Part shown: positions 34,111-43,560 of the stretch, one piece after another
Numbering within the stretch: position 1 is the stretch's first letter
Layout of the letters: each line of letters starts with the position of its first letter
Source: Hyunsoonleella jejuensis
Lineage (GTDB): Bacteria > Bacteroidota > Bacteroidia > Flavobacteriales > Flavobacteriaceae
NCBI RefSeq assembly: GCF_900111025.1
Contig: NZ_FOFN01000001.1
Span: 1,481,620-1,545,619 of the forward strand
Direction of reading: 5' to 3'
Length of the DNA stretch: 64,000 bases
Position numbers and translations under genes: made by a program
Notes under the pieces: generated by a model
Databases searched by the model: none
What the model was told of the DNA's origin: nothing
Seen by the model: only the letters and a program-made list of their open reading frames with translations

Positions 34111-35241
34111 ATGAAATTTGATTTAAAGAAAAAAGATGTCCAAACTAAGGCGCGTGCAGGACAGATAACTACAGATCATGGGGTGATAGAAACCCCAATA
34201 TTCATGCCGGTTGGAACCGTTGGCTCAGTTAAAGGTGTGCATCAACGTGAATTAAAAAACGATATTAATCCTGATATAATTTTAGGAAATACCTATCATT
34301 TGTATTTACGTCCACAAACCTATATTTTAGAAAAAGCAGGGGGGCTTCATAAATTTATGAACTGGGATAGGAATATCTTGACAGATTCTGGTGGTTATCA
34401 AGTCTATTCACTTTCAGCCAATAGAAAAATTAAAGAAGAAGGTGTAAAATTTAAATCGCATATAGACGGAAGTTACCACACGTTTACGCCTGAAAACGTT
34501 ATGGAAATTCAACGAACCATAGGTGCTGATATCATTATGGCTTTTGATGAATGTACACCCTACCCATGCGATTATAACTATGCCAAACGGTCCATGCACA
34601 TGACGCACCGTTGGCTAGATAGGTGTATTACTCATTTAGAAAAAACACCTTTGAAGTACGATTATAACCAAGCATTTTTTCCTATAGTTCAAGGAAGTAC
34701 CTATAAAGATTTAAGAGTACAATCCGCTGAATATATTGCAAATGCAGGAGCTGTTGGAAATGCTATTGGCGGCCTTTCAGTAGGCGAGCCTGCAGAAGAA
34801 ATGTATGCTATGACTGAAGTGGTTTGTAACGTGTTGCCAGAAGATAAACCAAGATATTTAATGGGAGTTGGTACACCAATCAATATTTTAGAAAATATTG
34901 CGTTAGGTATTGATATGTTTGATTGTGTAATGCCAACGCGAAATGCTAGAAATGGTATGTTGTTTACCGCTCATGGCACCATCAACATTAAAAACAAAAA
35001 GTGGGAGGATGATTTTTCACCAATTGACGAAATGGCTATTACCTTTGTAGATACTGAATATAGCAAAGCTTACCTAAAACATTTATTTTCAGTTAATGAA
35101 TTGTTGGGTAAACAAATTGCTACAATTCATAACCTAGGTTTTTATTTGTGGTTGGTTCGTGAAGCAAGAAAACATATTTTAGCAGGAGATTTTTCTGAAT
35201 GGAAGAATATAATGGTAAAGCAAATGGATAAAAGGTTATAA
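34111..35241 (+). CDS. tgt: tRNA-guanine transglycosylase (queuine tRNA-ribosyltransferase)
   Basis: 376 residues. It swaps G34 of tRNAs with GUN anticodons for a queuosine precursor. The family core is clear: LGNTYHLYLRP, LTDSGGYQVYSLS (substrate Asp), AFDECTPYP, IGGLSVGEP, and MFDCVMPTRNARNG with the nucleophile Asp. Odd point: the region that normally holds the zinc ligands C-x-C-x2-C reads IDEMAITFVDTEYS (about 305-318), with no cysteine; only the later His (IHNLGFY, His340) remains. I believe other Flavobacteriaceae share this, but have not checked. The gene starts a group with the permease (15-bp gap) and EamA genes. Confidence 0.95.
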   Translation: MKFDLKKKDVQTKARAGQITTDHGVIETPIFMPVGTVGSVKGVHQRELKNDINPDIILGNTYHLYLRPQTYILEKAGGLHKFMNWDRNILTDSGGYQVYSLSANRKIKEEGVKFKSHIDGSYHTFTPENVMEIQRTIGADIIMAFDECTPYPCDYNYAKRSMHMTHRWLDRCITHLEKTPLKYDYNQAFFPIVQGSTYKDLRVQSAEYIANAGAVGNAIGGLSVGEPAEEMYAMTEVVCNVLPEDKPRYLMGVGTPINILENIALGIDMFDCVMPTRNARNGMLFTAHGTINIKNKKWEDDFSPIDEMAITFVDTEYSKAYLKHLFSVNELLGKQIATIHNLGFYLWLVREARKHILAGDFSEWKNIMVKQMDKRL

Positions 35242-35256
35242 CGATAATAATAAGTA

Positions 35257-36333
35257 GTGAAGATATTAGATTGGTACATATTAAAACGCTATTTGTTCAC
35301 ATTTTTGATGATGCTTTTACTGTTTATTCCTATAGGAATTACAGTTAATTTAGCTGAAAAAATAGGTAAGATTTTAGATAACGATGTGCCTTTTAATGAA
35401 GTAGCACTATTTTATTTAGATTTTACAATTTACTTTGCAAACCTGCTTTTTCCCTTATTTCTATTTCTATCAGTTATTTGGTTTACTTCCAAATTAGCTA
35501 ATAATACAGAGATCATTGCTTTTTTAAGTTCAGGAGTATCTTTTTCAAGATTTTTAAAGCCTTATATATATGGTGCCACTATAACGGCACTTTTTGCACT
35601 TGTGTTAGGTATGTTTTTAGCGCCCGAAGCCAGTAAGGGGTTTAATGAATTCGATTATAAATATTTTAAAAGAGGTAAAAAGGCTGTAGATGATAAAAAT
35701 GTTTACCGTCAAATAAACGACAACGATTTTATTTACGTAAGTAGCTACGACTCTAAGAATAAACTTGGACAGAATTTTACACTAGAACATTTAGACAACA
35801 ACGAATTAAAATATAAAATTAGTGCAAGAAGTATAAGGTACATCGATAAAGACACGACTTATCGTTTAATAGATTATGTAAAACGAAAGGTTGGTACCTT
35901 GGGAGACACTTTGGAAATAGAACGACGCAAGGATACTTTGTTTTCTTTTGAAGCAGAAGACTTAACACCGGTAATTTATATTGCTGAAACCTTATCATAT
36001 CCAGAATTGATAAATTTTATTAAAAAGGAAGAAGCCAGAGGTTCTTCAAACATAGGTCGCTATAAATTGGTGCTTTACAGAAAATGGAGCTTACCCGTTT
36101 CCATTTTTATATTAACCATTATTGCAGTAGCTGTATCTTCTATAAAAAGAAGAGGCGGTATGGGCGTTAATTTGGCACTAGGAATTTGTATTGCAATGAT
36201 TTTTGTGTTTTTCGATAAAATCTTCGGAGTTATGGCGCAACAATCAAACTTTCCTCCCGTAATAGCAGTGTGGTTTCCTAACTTCATTTTTGGTATTTTA
36301 GCAATATATCTATTATATAATGCCAAACGCTAG
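35257..36333 (+). CDS. LptF/LptG-family permease (YjgP/YjgQ)
   Basis: 358 residues from a GTG start. Two N-terminal membrane helices (TFLMMLLLFIPIGITVNLAE, ANLLFPLFLFLSVIWFTSKL) and a third (AALFALVLGMFLAPEA region) precede a periplasmic beta-jellyroll part (about 130-260). Three more helices close it (LPVSIFILTIIAVAVSS, GVNLALGICIAMIFVFF, FPNFIFGILAIYLL). This is the LptFG layout of the lipopolysaccharide exporter LptB2FG. Which of LptF and LptG it is cannot be told. It lies 15 bp behind tgt and its end overlaps the EamA gene by 14 bp. Confidence 0.9.
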   Translation: MKILDWYILKRYLFTFLMMLLLFIPIGITVNLAEKIGKILDNDVPFNEVALFYLDFTIYFANLLFPLFLFLSVIWFTSKLANNTEIIAFLSSGVSFSRFLKPYIYGATITALFALVLGMFLAPEASKGFNEFDYKYFKRGKKAVDDKNVYRQINDNDFIYVSSYDSKNKLGQNFTLEHLDNNELKYKISARSIRYIDKDTTYRLIDYVKRKVGTLGDTLEIERRKDTLFSFEAEDLTPVIYIAETLSYPELINFIKKEEARGSSNIGRYKLVLYRKWSLPVSIFILTIIAVAVSSIKRRGGMGVNLALGICIAMIFVFFDKIFGVMAQQSNFPPVIAVWFPNFIFGILAIYLLYNAKR

Positions 36334-37219
36334 GGTTAAAAATTATCTTCATTTACATCTTTTAGTGTTTATTGCTGGTTTTACGGCCATTCTCGGTAAA
36401 GAGATTTCTATTACGGCAATTCCTTTAGTGTGGTATCGCATGTCCATGGCTGCAATTTTAATGTTTCTCTTTATAAAGTTTAGAAATGTTAAATTGAAAA
36501 TTAATGGTAAATCTATTGTAAGGCTATCAGTTGCAGGTATTATTATAGCATTACATTGGATAACCTTTTTTGCAGCAATCGATGCAGCAAATGTATCCAT
36601 AGCATTAGCTATGTTTTCTACTGGTGCCTTTTTTGCTTCAATAATTGAACCTATTTTTTACAAACGAAAAGTTATAGCCTACGAAATACTCTTTGGAATC
36701 TTGGTAATAATCGGGGTTTTTATAATAACTCAAGGGGAGCTAAGGTATTTAACTGGAATAATACTAGGTGTTTCTTCAGCTTTTTTTTCATCATTATTTG
36801 CAGTATTAAATGGTGTGTTTTTAAAACAACACTCTGCCACGGTGATTTCTTTTTACGAATTTATTAGTGGTGTACTATTCATTTCATTATTTATACTAAT
36901 TTTTAAGGGTGGTTTCTCCTCGGATTTTTTTAATCTAAGCACTAGGGATTTTTGGTTTTTGTTCATTTTGGCTTCTGTTTGTACCGCCTATGCCTTTATC
37001 GCATCTGTTTATGTTATGAAACTTATTAGCCCCTATACAGTAGTTTTAACTTATAATTTAGAACCCATTTATGGTATTATAATCGCATTACTACTTTACC
37101 CTGAGAGTGAAAAAATGAGTACTGATTTTTATTACGGAGCTTTTTTAATTATAGGTACCGTGTTGTTAAACGGGGTTTTAAAAAACAGGCATGCGTTTAA
37201 AAGGAAACAAATACCTTGA
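36320..37219 (+). CDS. EamA/DMT-superfamily transporter
   Basis: 299 residues with about ten membrane helices in two homologous EamA halves (about 10-145 and 150-290). Typical elements are HLLVFIAGFTAILGKEI, PLVWYRMSMAAILMFLF, LHWITFFAAIDAANVSIALA and SPYTVVLTYNLEPIYGIIIA. EamA proteins export or import metabolites such as amino acids, and the substrate cannot be inferred. The start overlaps the permease gene by 14 bp, so translation is probably coupled. Confidence 0.88.
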   Translation: MPNARVKNYLHLHLLVFIAGFTAILGKEISITAIPLVWYRMSMAAILMFLFIKFRNVKLKINGKSIVRLSVAGIIIALHWITFFAAIDAANVSIALAMFSTGAFFASIIEPIFYKRKVIAYEILFGILVIIGVFIITQGELRYLTGIILGVSSAFFSSLFAVLNGVFLKQHSATVISFYEFISGVLFISLFILIFKGGFSSDFFNLSTRDFWFLFILASVCTAYAFIASVYVMKLISPYTVVLTYNLEPIYGIIIALLLYPESEKMSTDFYYGAFLIIGTVLLNGVLKNRHAFKRKQIP

Positions 37220-37248
37220 TTTCTAAAATTCAAACAAAATAAATTCAT

Positions 37249-37256
37249 TAGTTTTG
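37249..37256 (+). promoter_or_regulatory. Candidate -7 element (TAGTTTTG) of accA
   Basis: Exact TAnnTTTG in the 67-bp gap before accA, 30 bp from its ATG. No matching -33 TTG. Confidence 0.45.
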
Positions 37257-37286
37257 TATGCTAACTAAAAACTGAATTAAATTCTT

Positions 37287-38240
37287 ATGGAATATTTAGA
37301 ATTTGAATTACCTATTAAAGAGCTTGAAGATCAACTTCAAAAATGTAAGGTTATAGGGGAAGAGAGCGATGTTGATGTTACTGAAACTTGCGAACAGATA
37401 GAAACAAAGTTAAAAAAGACGATGACTGATATCTACAAAAACCTTACGCCTTGGCAAAGGGTGCAGTTATCTAGACATCCTGATAGACCTTATACCTTAG
37501 ATTATATAAAGGCCATTTGTGGCGATACTTTTTTAGAGTTACACGGTGACAGAAACTTTAAAGATGATAAGGCAATGATTGGCGGGCTGGGTAAAATTGG
37601 TGACCAAAGTTATATGTTTATCGGTCAACAGAAAGGCTACAATACTAAAACGCGACAATACAGAAATTTTGGGATGGCCAATCCTGAGGGGTATAGAAAG
37701 GCATTGCGATTAATGAAGTCTGCAGAAAAATTTGGTATTCCAGTAGTAACATTGCTGGATACTCCAGGAGCCTACCCCGGCTTAGAAGCCGAAGAGCGAG
37801 GACAAGGGGAGGCCATTGCAAGAAATATTTTAGAGATGACGCGCTTAAAAGTACCCGTGATTACTGTGATTATTGGTGAAGGTGCTTCAGGAGGAGCATT
37901 AGGTATTGGTGTGGGAGACAAAGTTTTGATGTTAGAAAATACTTGGTACTCAGTAATTTCGCCAGAATCCTGTTCGTCTATCTTGTGGCGTAGCTGGGAA
38001 TATAAAGAAACTGCGGCCGAAGCACTCAAATTAACGGCAACAGACATGAAAAAATTAAAACTGATAGATGCGATCGTAAAAGAACCTCTTGGTGGTGCAC
38101 ATAGGGATAGAGAAAAAACTTTTAAAACTGTTGCTACAGCAATTCAGAAAAATTATAGTGAATTAAAAAACTTATCACCAGAAGATTTGGTAAGTCAACG
38201 CATGGATAAATATGCAAATATGGGAGTTTTTAAAGGGTAA
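37287..38240 (+). CDS. accA: Acetyl-CoA carboxylase carboxyltransferase, alpha subunit
   Basis: 317 residues of standard length. With AccD it transfers the carboxyl group from carboxybiotin to acetyl-CoA, the first step of fatty acid synthesis. Motifs: [15 protein letters not shown] at the N-terminus, [58 protein letters not shown] and [12 protein letters not shown]. Its own -7 element and a terminator suggest a single-gene transcript. Confidence 0.97.
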   Translation: MEYLEFELPIKELEDQLQKCKVIGEESDVDVTETCEQIETKLKKTMTDIYKNLTPWQRVQLSRHPDRPYTLDYIKAICGDTFLELHGDRNFKDDKAMIGGLGKIGDQSYMFIGQQKGYNTKTRQYRNFGMANPEGYRKALRLMKSAEKFGIPVVTLLDTPGAYPGLEAEERGQGEAIARNILEMTRLKVPVITVIIGEGASGGALGIGVGDKVLMLENTWYSVISPESCSSILWRSWEYKETAAEALKLTATDMKKLKLIDAIVKEPLGGAHRDREKTFKTVATAIQKNYSELKNLSPEDLVSQRMDKYANMGVFKG

Positions 38241-38260
38241 CTTCTTTAAAACCAAAACAT

Positions 38261-38294
38261 AAAAAATCTGAAGTTTGTTCTTCAGATTTTTTTT
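38261..38294 (+). terminator. Rho-independent terminator after accA
   Basis: AAAAAATCTGAAG (38261-38273), loop TTTGTT, CTTCAGATTTTTT (38280-38292) continuing in T: a strong 13-bp stem, 20 bp after the stop codon. Confidence 0.9.
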
Positions 38295-38406
38295 ATGGTT
38301 ATCCACAACAAAATTGAGTTATTAACAGTTAGTTTGTTAAATAAACGTGTACAACCAAATCTGTATTTTTTAAAATTAGAGCCATTATTTGTATATTTTC
38401 GTAACC

Positions 38407-39951
38407 ATGAAACAACCAAACCAATTAACGGGATATAAAGTAGATAAAAGCACAATTATCAGTCTTGAGAAGGGAAAAATACCTCCTCAAGCACTTGATT
38501 TAGAAGAGGTTGTGCTTGGTGCGATGATGATTGACAAGAAAGGTGTTGATGAGGTAATTGATATTTTGAGCCCTGATGCATTTTACAAAGAAGCGCATCA
38601 ACTCATTTTTGAGGCTATTTTTCAATTATTTGAAGGCAGCGAACCCGTGGACTTATTAACCGTTTCTACGCAATTAAAGAAAAACGGAAAACTAGAAATG
38701 ATTGGGGGTGATTTTTATCTTATTTCGCTTACACAAAAAGTGTCTTCTTCTGCACATATTGAGTTTCATGCACGTATTATTCTACAAAAGTTTATTCAAC
38801 GAAGTTTAATTAAAATTTCAAACGAAATTATTGAGGATTCCTACGACGAATCTAAAGACGTTTTCGATTTATTGGATAAAGCAGAATCCAAGCTTTATGA
38901 AGTTACACAAGGCAACATAAAAAAATCTAGCGAAACTGCTCAAGAGTTGGTGATTCAAGCCAAGAAAAAAATTGAGGAAATTTCAAACAAGGAAGGACTA
39001 AGTGGTATTCCTACAGGATTTCACAAGTTGGATAAATTGACCTCAGGTTGGCAGCCATCAGATTTAATTATTGTAGCAGCAAGACCTGGTATGGGTAAAA
39101 CGGCTTTAACACTTTCTATGGCAAGGAATATAGCCGTTGATCAAAATATTCCAGTGGCTTTTTTCTCCTTAGAGATGGCGTCTGTTCAGTTAATCACGCG
39201 TTTAATTTCTAGTGAAACCGGTTTGTCTTCCGAAAAACTAAGAACCGGAAAACTGGAAAAACATGAATGGGAACAACTAAACGTAAAGGTTAAGGATTTA
39301 GAAAAAGCACCGTTATTTATTGATGATACACCGTCTCTTTCTATTTTTGATTTGCGAGCGAAAGCACGCCGATTGTCATCTCAACACGATATTAAATTAA
39401 TAATGATTGATTACTTGCAGTTAATGACAGGTGGAAGTAGTCACGCCGGAAACCGTGAGCAGGAAATCTCAATGATTTCTAGAAATCTTAAAGCTTTGGC
39501 CAAAGAATTGAATGTTCCGGTTATCGCATTATCTCAGTTATCACGTGCCGTTGAAACTAGAGGAGGAAGTAAACGCCCGTTGTTATCTGATTTACGTGAA
39601 TCTGGAGCAATAGAGCAAGATGCTGATATTGTGAGCTTTATATACAGACCAGAATATTATAAAATTGATGAATGGGACGATGAAGAACGAACACCAACAG
39701 AAGGACAAGCAGAGTTTATTATTGCAAAACATAGAAATGGTGGTTTAGACAATATACGTTTGAAGTTTATCGGGCATTTAGGTAAGTTTGATAACTTGGA
39801 TGACTTTGACTCTCCATTTGAATTTCATAGTAAGATGAATGCAGCAGCTAATGATGATACCTTTAAAACTGATGGTTTTACGGCGAGTCCAGATCAAGCT
39901 TTCGGAAGTTCATTTAATGAAGAAGATGAGGATAATGATGTCCCCTTTTAA
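38407..39951 (+). CDS. dnaB: Replicative DNA helicase DnaB
   Basis: 514 residues from the ATG at 38407 (MKQPNQLTGYKVDKSTIISL). The N-terminal domain (about 30-150, PPQALDLEEVVLGAMMIDKK) binds primase; the RecA-like motor has Walker A ARPGMGKTALT, FFSLEMASVQL, the Walker B region IMIDYLQLM and the arginine-finger region SRAVETRGGSKRPLLSDLRE then GAIEQDAD. It unwinds DNA ahead of the replisome as a hexamer. An in-frame TTG at 38389 would add six residues, but that sequence is promoter-like. It is separated from accA by a terminator. Confidence 0.96.
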   Translation: MKQPNQLTGYKVDKSTIISLEKGKIPPQALDLEEVVLGAMMIDKKGVDEVIDILSPDAFYKEAHQLIFEAIFQLFEGSEPVDLLTVSTQLKKNGKLEMIGGDFYLISLTQKVSSSAHIEFHARIILQKFIQRSLIKISNEIIEDSYDESKDVFDLLDKAESKLYEVTQGNIKKSSETAQELVIQAKKKIEEISNKEGLSGIPTGFHKLDKLTSGWQPSDLIIVAARPGMGKTALTLSMARNIAVDQNIPVAFFSLEMASVQLITRLISSETGLSSEKLRTGKLEKHEWEQLNVKVKDLEKAPLFIDDTPSLSIFDLRAKARRLSSQHDIKLIMIDYLQLMTGGSSHAGNREQEISMISRNLKALAKELNVPVIALSQLSRAVETRGGSKRPLLSDLRESGAIEQDADIVSFIYRPEYYKIDEWDDEERTPTEGQAEFIIAKHRNGGLDNIRLKFIGHLGKFDNLDDFDSPFEFHSKMNAAANDDTFKTDGFTASPDQAFGSSFNEEDEDNDVPF

Positions 39952-39997
39952 CATTTGATTAATTTTTCGGGTTTATTTTTTCGTTATCTTTCGACTT

Positions 39998-41260
39998 ATG
40001 GAAAAAAAAGCCCTAATACTCTTAATTTTACTACTTCTAAGTATAAATTCTTATGCATCCTATATTCTTGTTCCCATGGATGCAGAAGGCCAGAAGAATC
40101 ATTTAAAAGCTTATGGTATAACGTTCTGGACTTTAGAAAAACAGCTAAAAGTAAAATGGTTGTTAAATTATAGAGGAGGCTCATTTTTATTACCAGATAC
40201 GGAAACCATTCAGCAAGAATGCCAAATAAGAGGTGTGTCGTTTGAAGTTATTTCTAATTCCAAAGCAGAGAATATCCTTGAAGAAATAGCTAGTCCTAGT
40301 AAAAATATGGAAGCTGTAGTATTAGAAAAAGCACCTAAAATTGCAGTGTATACTCCAAAAGGTAAGTTACCATGGGACGATGCCGTAACTATGGTCTTGA
40401 AGTACGCTGAAATTCCGTATGAAACAGTTTATGATGAAGAAGTTCTAAATGATGGCTTATTATTATTCGATTGGTTACATCTGCACCATGAAGACTTTAC
40501 AGGGCAATATGGTAAATTTTATGGCATGTACCGCTCCTCGTCCTGGTATATTCAAGAAAAGAAGGAAGCAGAAGCTTTAGCAGCGAAACTAGGGTACGAT
40601 AAAGTCTCGCAATCCAAATTAGATGTGGCATTAAAAATACGAAACTATGTTTTAGGTGGTGGTTTTATGTTTGCCATGTGTAGCGCAACCGATAGTTTTG
40701 ATATTGCGCTAGCAGCCCAGGGTGTTGATATTTGTGAACCAATGTTTGATGGAGATGCCAGCGATCCCGGATATCAAAGCAAAATTGATTATGCTAAAAC
40801 TTTTGCTTTTACTAATTTTTTACTGGAAAGAAGTCCAAAGGAATATGAGTTTTCATCAATAGATACCACACGAAAACGAAACATTTCAAAAACTACAGAT
40901 TATTTTTCTCTCATGGAGTTTTCTGCTAAATGGGATCCAATTCCTACTATGTTATGTCAGAACCATACAGCTTTGGTAAAAGGATTTATGGGGCAAACTA
41001 CGGCGTTTACTCGAGATGAAATAAAATCTAATGTTTTGGTTTTAGGAGAAAACAAAACTAACGGAGAAGCAAAGTATATTCATGGCATAAAGGGTAAAGG
41101 GTTCTTTACGTTTTATGGAGGTCATGATCCAGAAGATTATCAGCATAGAGTAGGAGATGCAAAAACGGAATTAGATTTGCATCCTACTTCACCGGGATAT
41201 AGACTTATTTTAAACAATGTATTATTTCCCGCGGCCAAAAAGAAGAAACAAAAAACTTAA
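39998..41260 (+). CDS. Exported protein usually labelled 'asparagine synthetase B' in Flavobacteriaceae; real function unknown
   Basis: 420 residues with a signal peptide (LILLILLLLSINSYAS). The sequence YILVPMDAEGQKNHLKAYGI matches, from memory, a conserved Flavobacteriaceae family annotated as asparagine synthetase B. I see neither the N-terminal Cys glutaminase site nor the PP-loop SGGxDS of that enzyme. Blocks visible are PWDDAVTMVLKYAEIPYETV, YDWLHLHHEDFTGQYGKFYG-like DWLHLHHEDFTGQ, GGGFMFAMCSATDSFDIALA and GKGFFTFYGGHDPEDYQHRV. The GGGFMFAMCSA and FTFYGGHDP blocks recall class-I glutamine-amidotransferase-like folds, but this is weak. A near-consensus promoter element (TATCTTTC) ends six bases before the ATG. 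Confidence 0.75.
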   Translation: MEKKALILLILLLLSINSYASYILVPMDAEGQKNHLKAYGITFWTLEKQLKVKWLLNYRGGSFLLPDTETIQQECQIRGVSFEVISNSKAENILEEIASPSKNMEAVVLEKAPKIAVYTPKGKLPWDDAVTMVLKYAEIPYETVYDEEVLNDGLLLFDWLHLHHEDFTGQYGKFYGMYRSSSWYIQEKKEAEALAAKLGYDKVSQSKLDVALKIRNYVLGGGFMFAMCSATDSFDIALAAQGVDICEPMFDGDASDPGYQSKIDYAKTFAFTNFLLERSPKEYEFSSIDTTRKRNISKTTDYFSLMEFSAKWDPIPTMLCQNHTALVKGFMGQTTAFTRDEIKSNVLVLGENKTNGEAKYIHGIKGKGFFTFYGGHDPEDYQHRVGDAKTELDLHPTSPGYRLILNNVLFPAAKKKKQKT

Positions 41261-41727
41261 TTTGTAGTTTCTATAATAACCTTACGTGCAAATTTGTAAA
41301 TAAAACCATCAGAAACAACAGCACCGCTGGATGTTATGTTTTGATTTAATGTTAAGTCTTCTTCAGTAGGCGTAATTAGGCCTGCAAATTCATCACCGTT
41401 TATAAAAAGTATAGATTGAGAATCATAAACCGGAATAGAAACCGAATAAACGCCTGTTTCTAAACCGTCCTCTAAGGAATTATCAATATTGTTATTTTGT
41501 ACTTGAAGCGAACCACTACCAACAGCATCTAAACTAAATACCCATATCACCGTATCTGTTTCAAAATCAATGTCAATACCTGCTACACCACCAGAAACAT
41601 TGGTTAAATGCCATTGATAAATTTGTATTTCGGTTGGTTCTTGATTGTCTGAGCTATTATTATCATTAATGCTACAACTATAGCCCAAAAATAATACTAC
41701 TAAAGGCATCAGAAACTTAATTTTCAT
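41257..41727 (-). CDS. Small lipoprotein of unknown function
   Basis: 156 residues with a lipobox (LFLGYSC, Cys18) followed by a low-complexity linker SINDNNSSDNQEPTE. The rest is beta-rich and looks like one small domain (IQIYQWHLTNVSGGVAGIDI, TVIWVFSLDAVGSGSLQV). From memory, lipocalin-like proteins of Bacteroidota begin the mature part in this way (YQWHLTNVSG, DTVIWVF), but I cannot confirm it. Its 3' end overlaps the convergent gene at 39998 by four bases. Confidence 0.75.
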   Translation of the reverse strand: MKIKFLMPLVVLFLGYSCSINDNNSSDNQEPTEIQIYQWHLTNVSGGVAGIDIDFETDTVIWVFSLDAVGSGSLQVQNNNIDNSLEDGLETGVYSVSIPVYDSQSILFINGDEFAGLITPTEEDLTLNQNITSSGAVVSDGFIYKFARKVIIETTN

Positions 41728-41798
41728 GATATTATATATTTATTCCTTTATAAGATGTTAAAAATAAATAAAGGTTGCGTTGTAAAGTTGAAAACTTA

Positions 41799-42617
41799 TT
41801 AATTGGTAATTTGCCTCATTTTATCTCTCAGCACTTGTTCTAAAATTGCCTCCACACCAAAGTTATTGTTGTTGGTAGTTTCAAATCTAGCTATATCTTT
41901 TACTACCGGGTGTGCGTTTTCCATGGCAAAACTATAATAAGCATTATCAAGCATTTCTACATCATTATTGTAATCACCAAAAGCCAAAGTCTCTTTGGTA
42001 GTTATTTTGTATTTTTTTTGAATATTTTTAATGGCGGTACCCTTATTCGCTTCTATTTCAGAAATATCAACCCAATGCGTAGCAGAAAGCTTTACTTTAA
42101 AATCACTTTCCAATACTTTTACGCTAGGATAAATAAATTTTTCGGAACTTTCTTCATGAAATAATGCAACTTTATATACATCTTCTTCAATACTACTGGT
42201 GGAATTAATTACTTGGTAATTGTGATAGTATTCTGATAATAGTTCCAACAAACGTTCAGATTTGCTCATTACGTAAGCTTTATGGCGAGTACAGAACACA
42301 GGATGAGCATCGTCTATACTATTTACAACAGCAATTATTTTTCTTAGGTTATCTGTTTTTATTGGATTAGAAAGCAGTACATTATCATTTTGTATTGCCA
42401 AACCGCCATTTTCTGCAACAATAATAATATCGTTTTTAATAGTCTCCAATTTACTTGTCATACCATAATAAGGTCTTCCACTTGCGGCAACAAAAATAAT
42501 GTTATGCTCTTTTAAACGTTCAAAGAGCTCAAAGAATAATGAACTTACCTCATGTTTTGAATTAAGCAAAGTGCCATCCATATCTGTAACGATAAGTTTT
42601 ATTTTAGATAAATCCAT
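41799..42617 (-). CDS. Cof-type HAD-superfamily hydrolase
   Basis: 272 residues with HAD motif I LIVTDMDGTLLNS (Asp nucleophile, about 9-21), motif II VAASGRPYYG, motif III with Lys in KYKITTKETLAFGDYNND and motif IV GDYNNDVEML. The cap between about 85 and 190 is of the Cof (C2B) type. Such enzymes dephosphorylate sugar phosphates, FMN or other small phosphates; the substrate is not predictable. It is a single gene with 195 bp of AT-rich sequence upstream. Confidence 0.93.
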   Translation of the reverse strand: MDLSKIKLIVTDMDGTLLNSKHEVSSLFFELFERLKEHNIIFVAASGRPYYGMTSKLETIKNDIIIVAENGGLAIQNDNVLLSNPIKTDNLRKIIAVVNSIDDAHPVFCTRHKAYVMSKSERLLELLSEYYHNYQVINSTSSIEEDVYKVALFHEESSEKFIYPSVKVLESDFKVKLSATHWVDISEIEANKGTAIKNIQKKYKITTKETLAFGDYNNDVEMLDNAYYSFAMENAHPVVKDIARFETTNNNNFGVEAILEQVLRDKMRQITN

Positions 42618-42813
42618 ACAACTAAATAAAGTTGCAAAAATAACAGGTATTTAATCATTAAGAGAAAATATCATTAATTAAATATCTGTACAATTGTATT
42701 TTGGAGTGGATCATTTTGTAAAATATCAGATAAATAATTAAAAAAATCGATAAAACGATTGTTTTTTACGATAAATTACATAAATTAGCAGCCTAAACCC
42801 TAAAATCTAATCC

Positions 42814-43260
42814 ATGAAAACGAAATTAATCTTTCTTAGTTTTTGCTTTATATTAATTTCTGGTGCGGGCTTTGCGCAAAAAAAGAAGGAGCCCAAAAGT
42901 ATAATAAGCGAAGGTGTAGCCATAAAAAAATATCACAGTAAAGCAGAGCTTGATAGAATGGCCAAAGGTGAATTGCTAGTACTTTATGTAGAAAGAATAG
43001 AAAGTCTAGTTAAGTTAATGCCTTATATCGCTTTTGCAACGAAACCAGGTGTAACTATGTCAACATTAGGTATCCCAAATGATAGTGATAATAGAAAGGC
43101 ATTGGATGATCAATTTGAAGCTACAGATGACTTCTTAGAGAGCACGTCCGAATTTCAAAAGCGAATATTACCGTATTCAGATACCGATGATTTAGTTTCT
43201 GCAATCATATTTTATGAAGAAACTTTAAAGTCGCTTCACGAGTATAGTGAATATCATTAA
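42814..43260 (+). CDS. Small exported protein of unknown function
   Basis: 148 residues with a signal peptide (MKTKLIFLSFCFILISGAGF, cleavage after FAQ). The mature part begins with a basic KKKEPKS segment and is mostly helical, with KSKAELDRMAKGELLVLYVE-like helices and no cysteine. I do not recognise the family. It is followed by a strong terminator and preceded by the HAD gene in divergent orientation. Confidence 0.75.
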   Translation: MKTKLIFLSFCFILISGAGFAQKKKEPKSIISEGVAIKKYHSKAELDRMAKGELLVLYVERIESLVKLMPYIAFATKPGVTMSTLGIPNDSDNRKALDDQFEATDDFLESTSEFQKRILPYSDTDDLVSAIIFYEETLKSLHEYSEYH

Positions 43261-43285
43261 TTTTTTTGCTTAAAAAACATGAAAT

Positions 43286-43310
43286 AAACCCAGATTTTTG
43301 GGTTTTTTTT
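43286..43310 (+). terminator. Rho-independent terminator
   Basis: AAACCCA (43286-43292), loop GATTTT, TGGGTTT (43299-43305), then a T-tract. It ends the transcript of the small exported protein. Confidence 0.85.
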
Positions 43311-43480
43311 ATGCGTTAATTTTCGGTAAATCCTTTTTAAAGCTGTAAATCCTCTTATTGAGTACAACATTTTTTAAAGAAAGAAAAAACCGTCTTTTTT
43401 AATTTACAACATTATAAAAGTGTATTTCATCGATTTTTTTGATTTTATTTCAATATAATTTATGCATTTCAGCGAAATAA

Positions 43481-43512
43481 TTGGTATTTCATAGATTATT
43501 CTATTAGTTTTG
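43481..43512 (+). promoter_or_regulatory. Promoter at the head of the surface/gliding locus
   Basis: TTG (43481-43483), 21 bp, TAGTTTTG (43505-43512): full Bacteroidota promoter match, 48 bp before the ATG at 43561. The rest of the 43311-43560 gap is AT-rich; a GTATTTCAT sequence occurs twice, 60 bp apart (about 43423 and 43484). Confidence 0.7.
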
Positions 43513-43560
43513 ATTGTATTATAATTACGCGTTTTCCTTTAATTGAAAATAATAAGTGAC

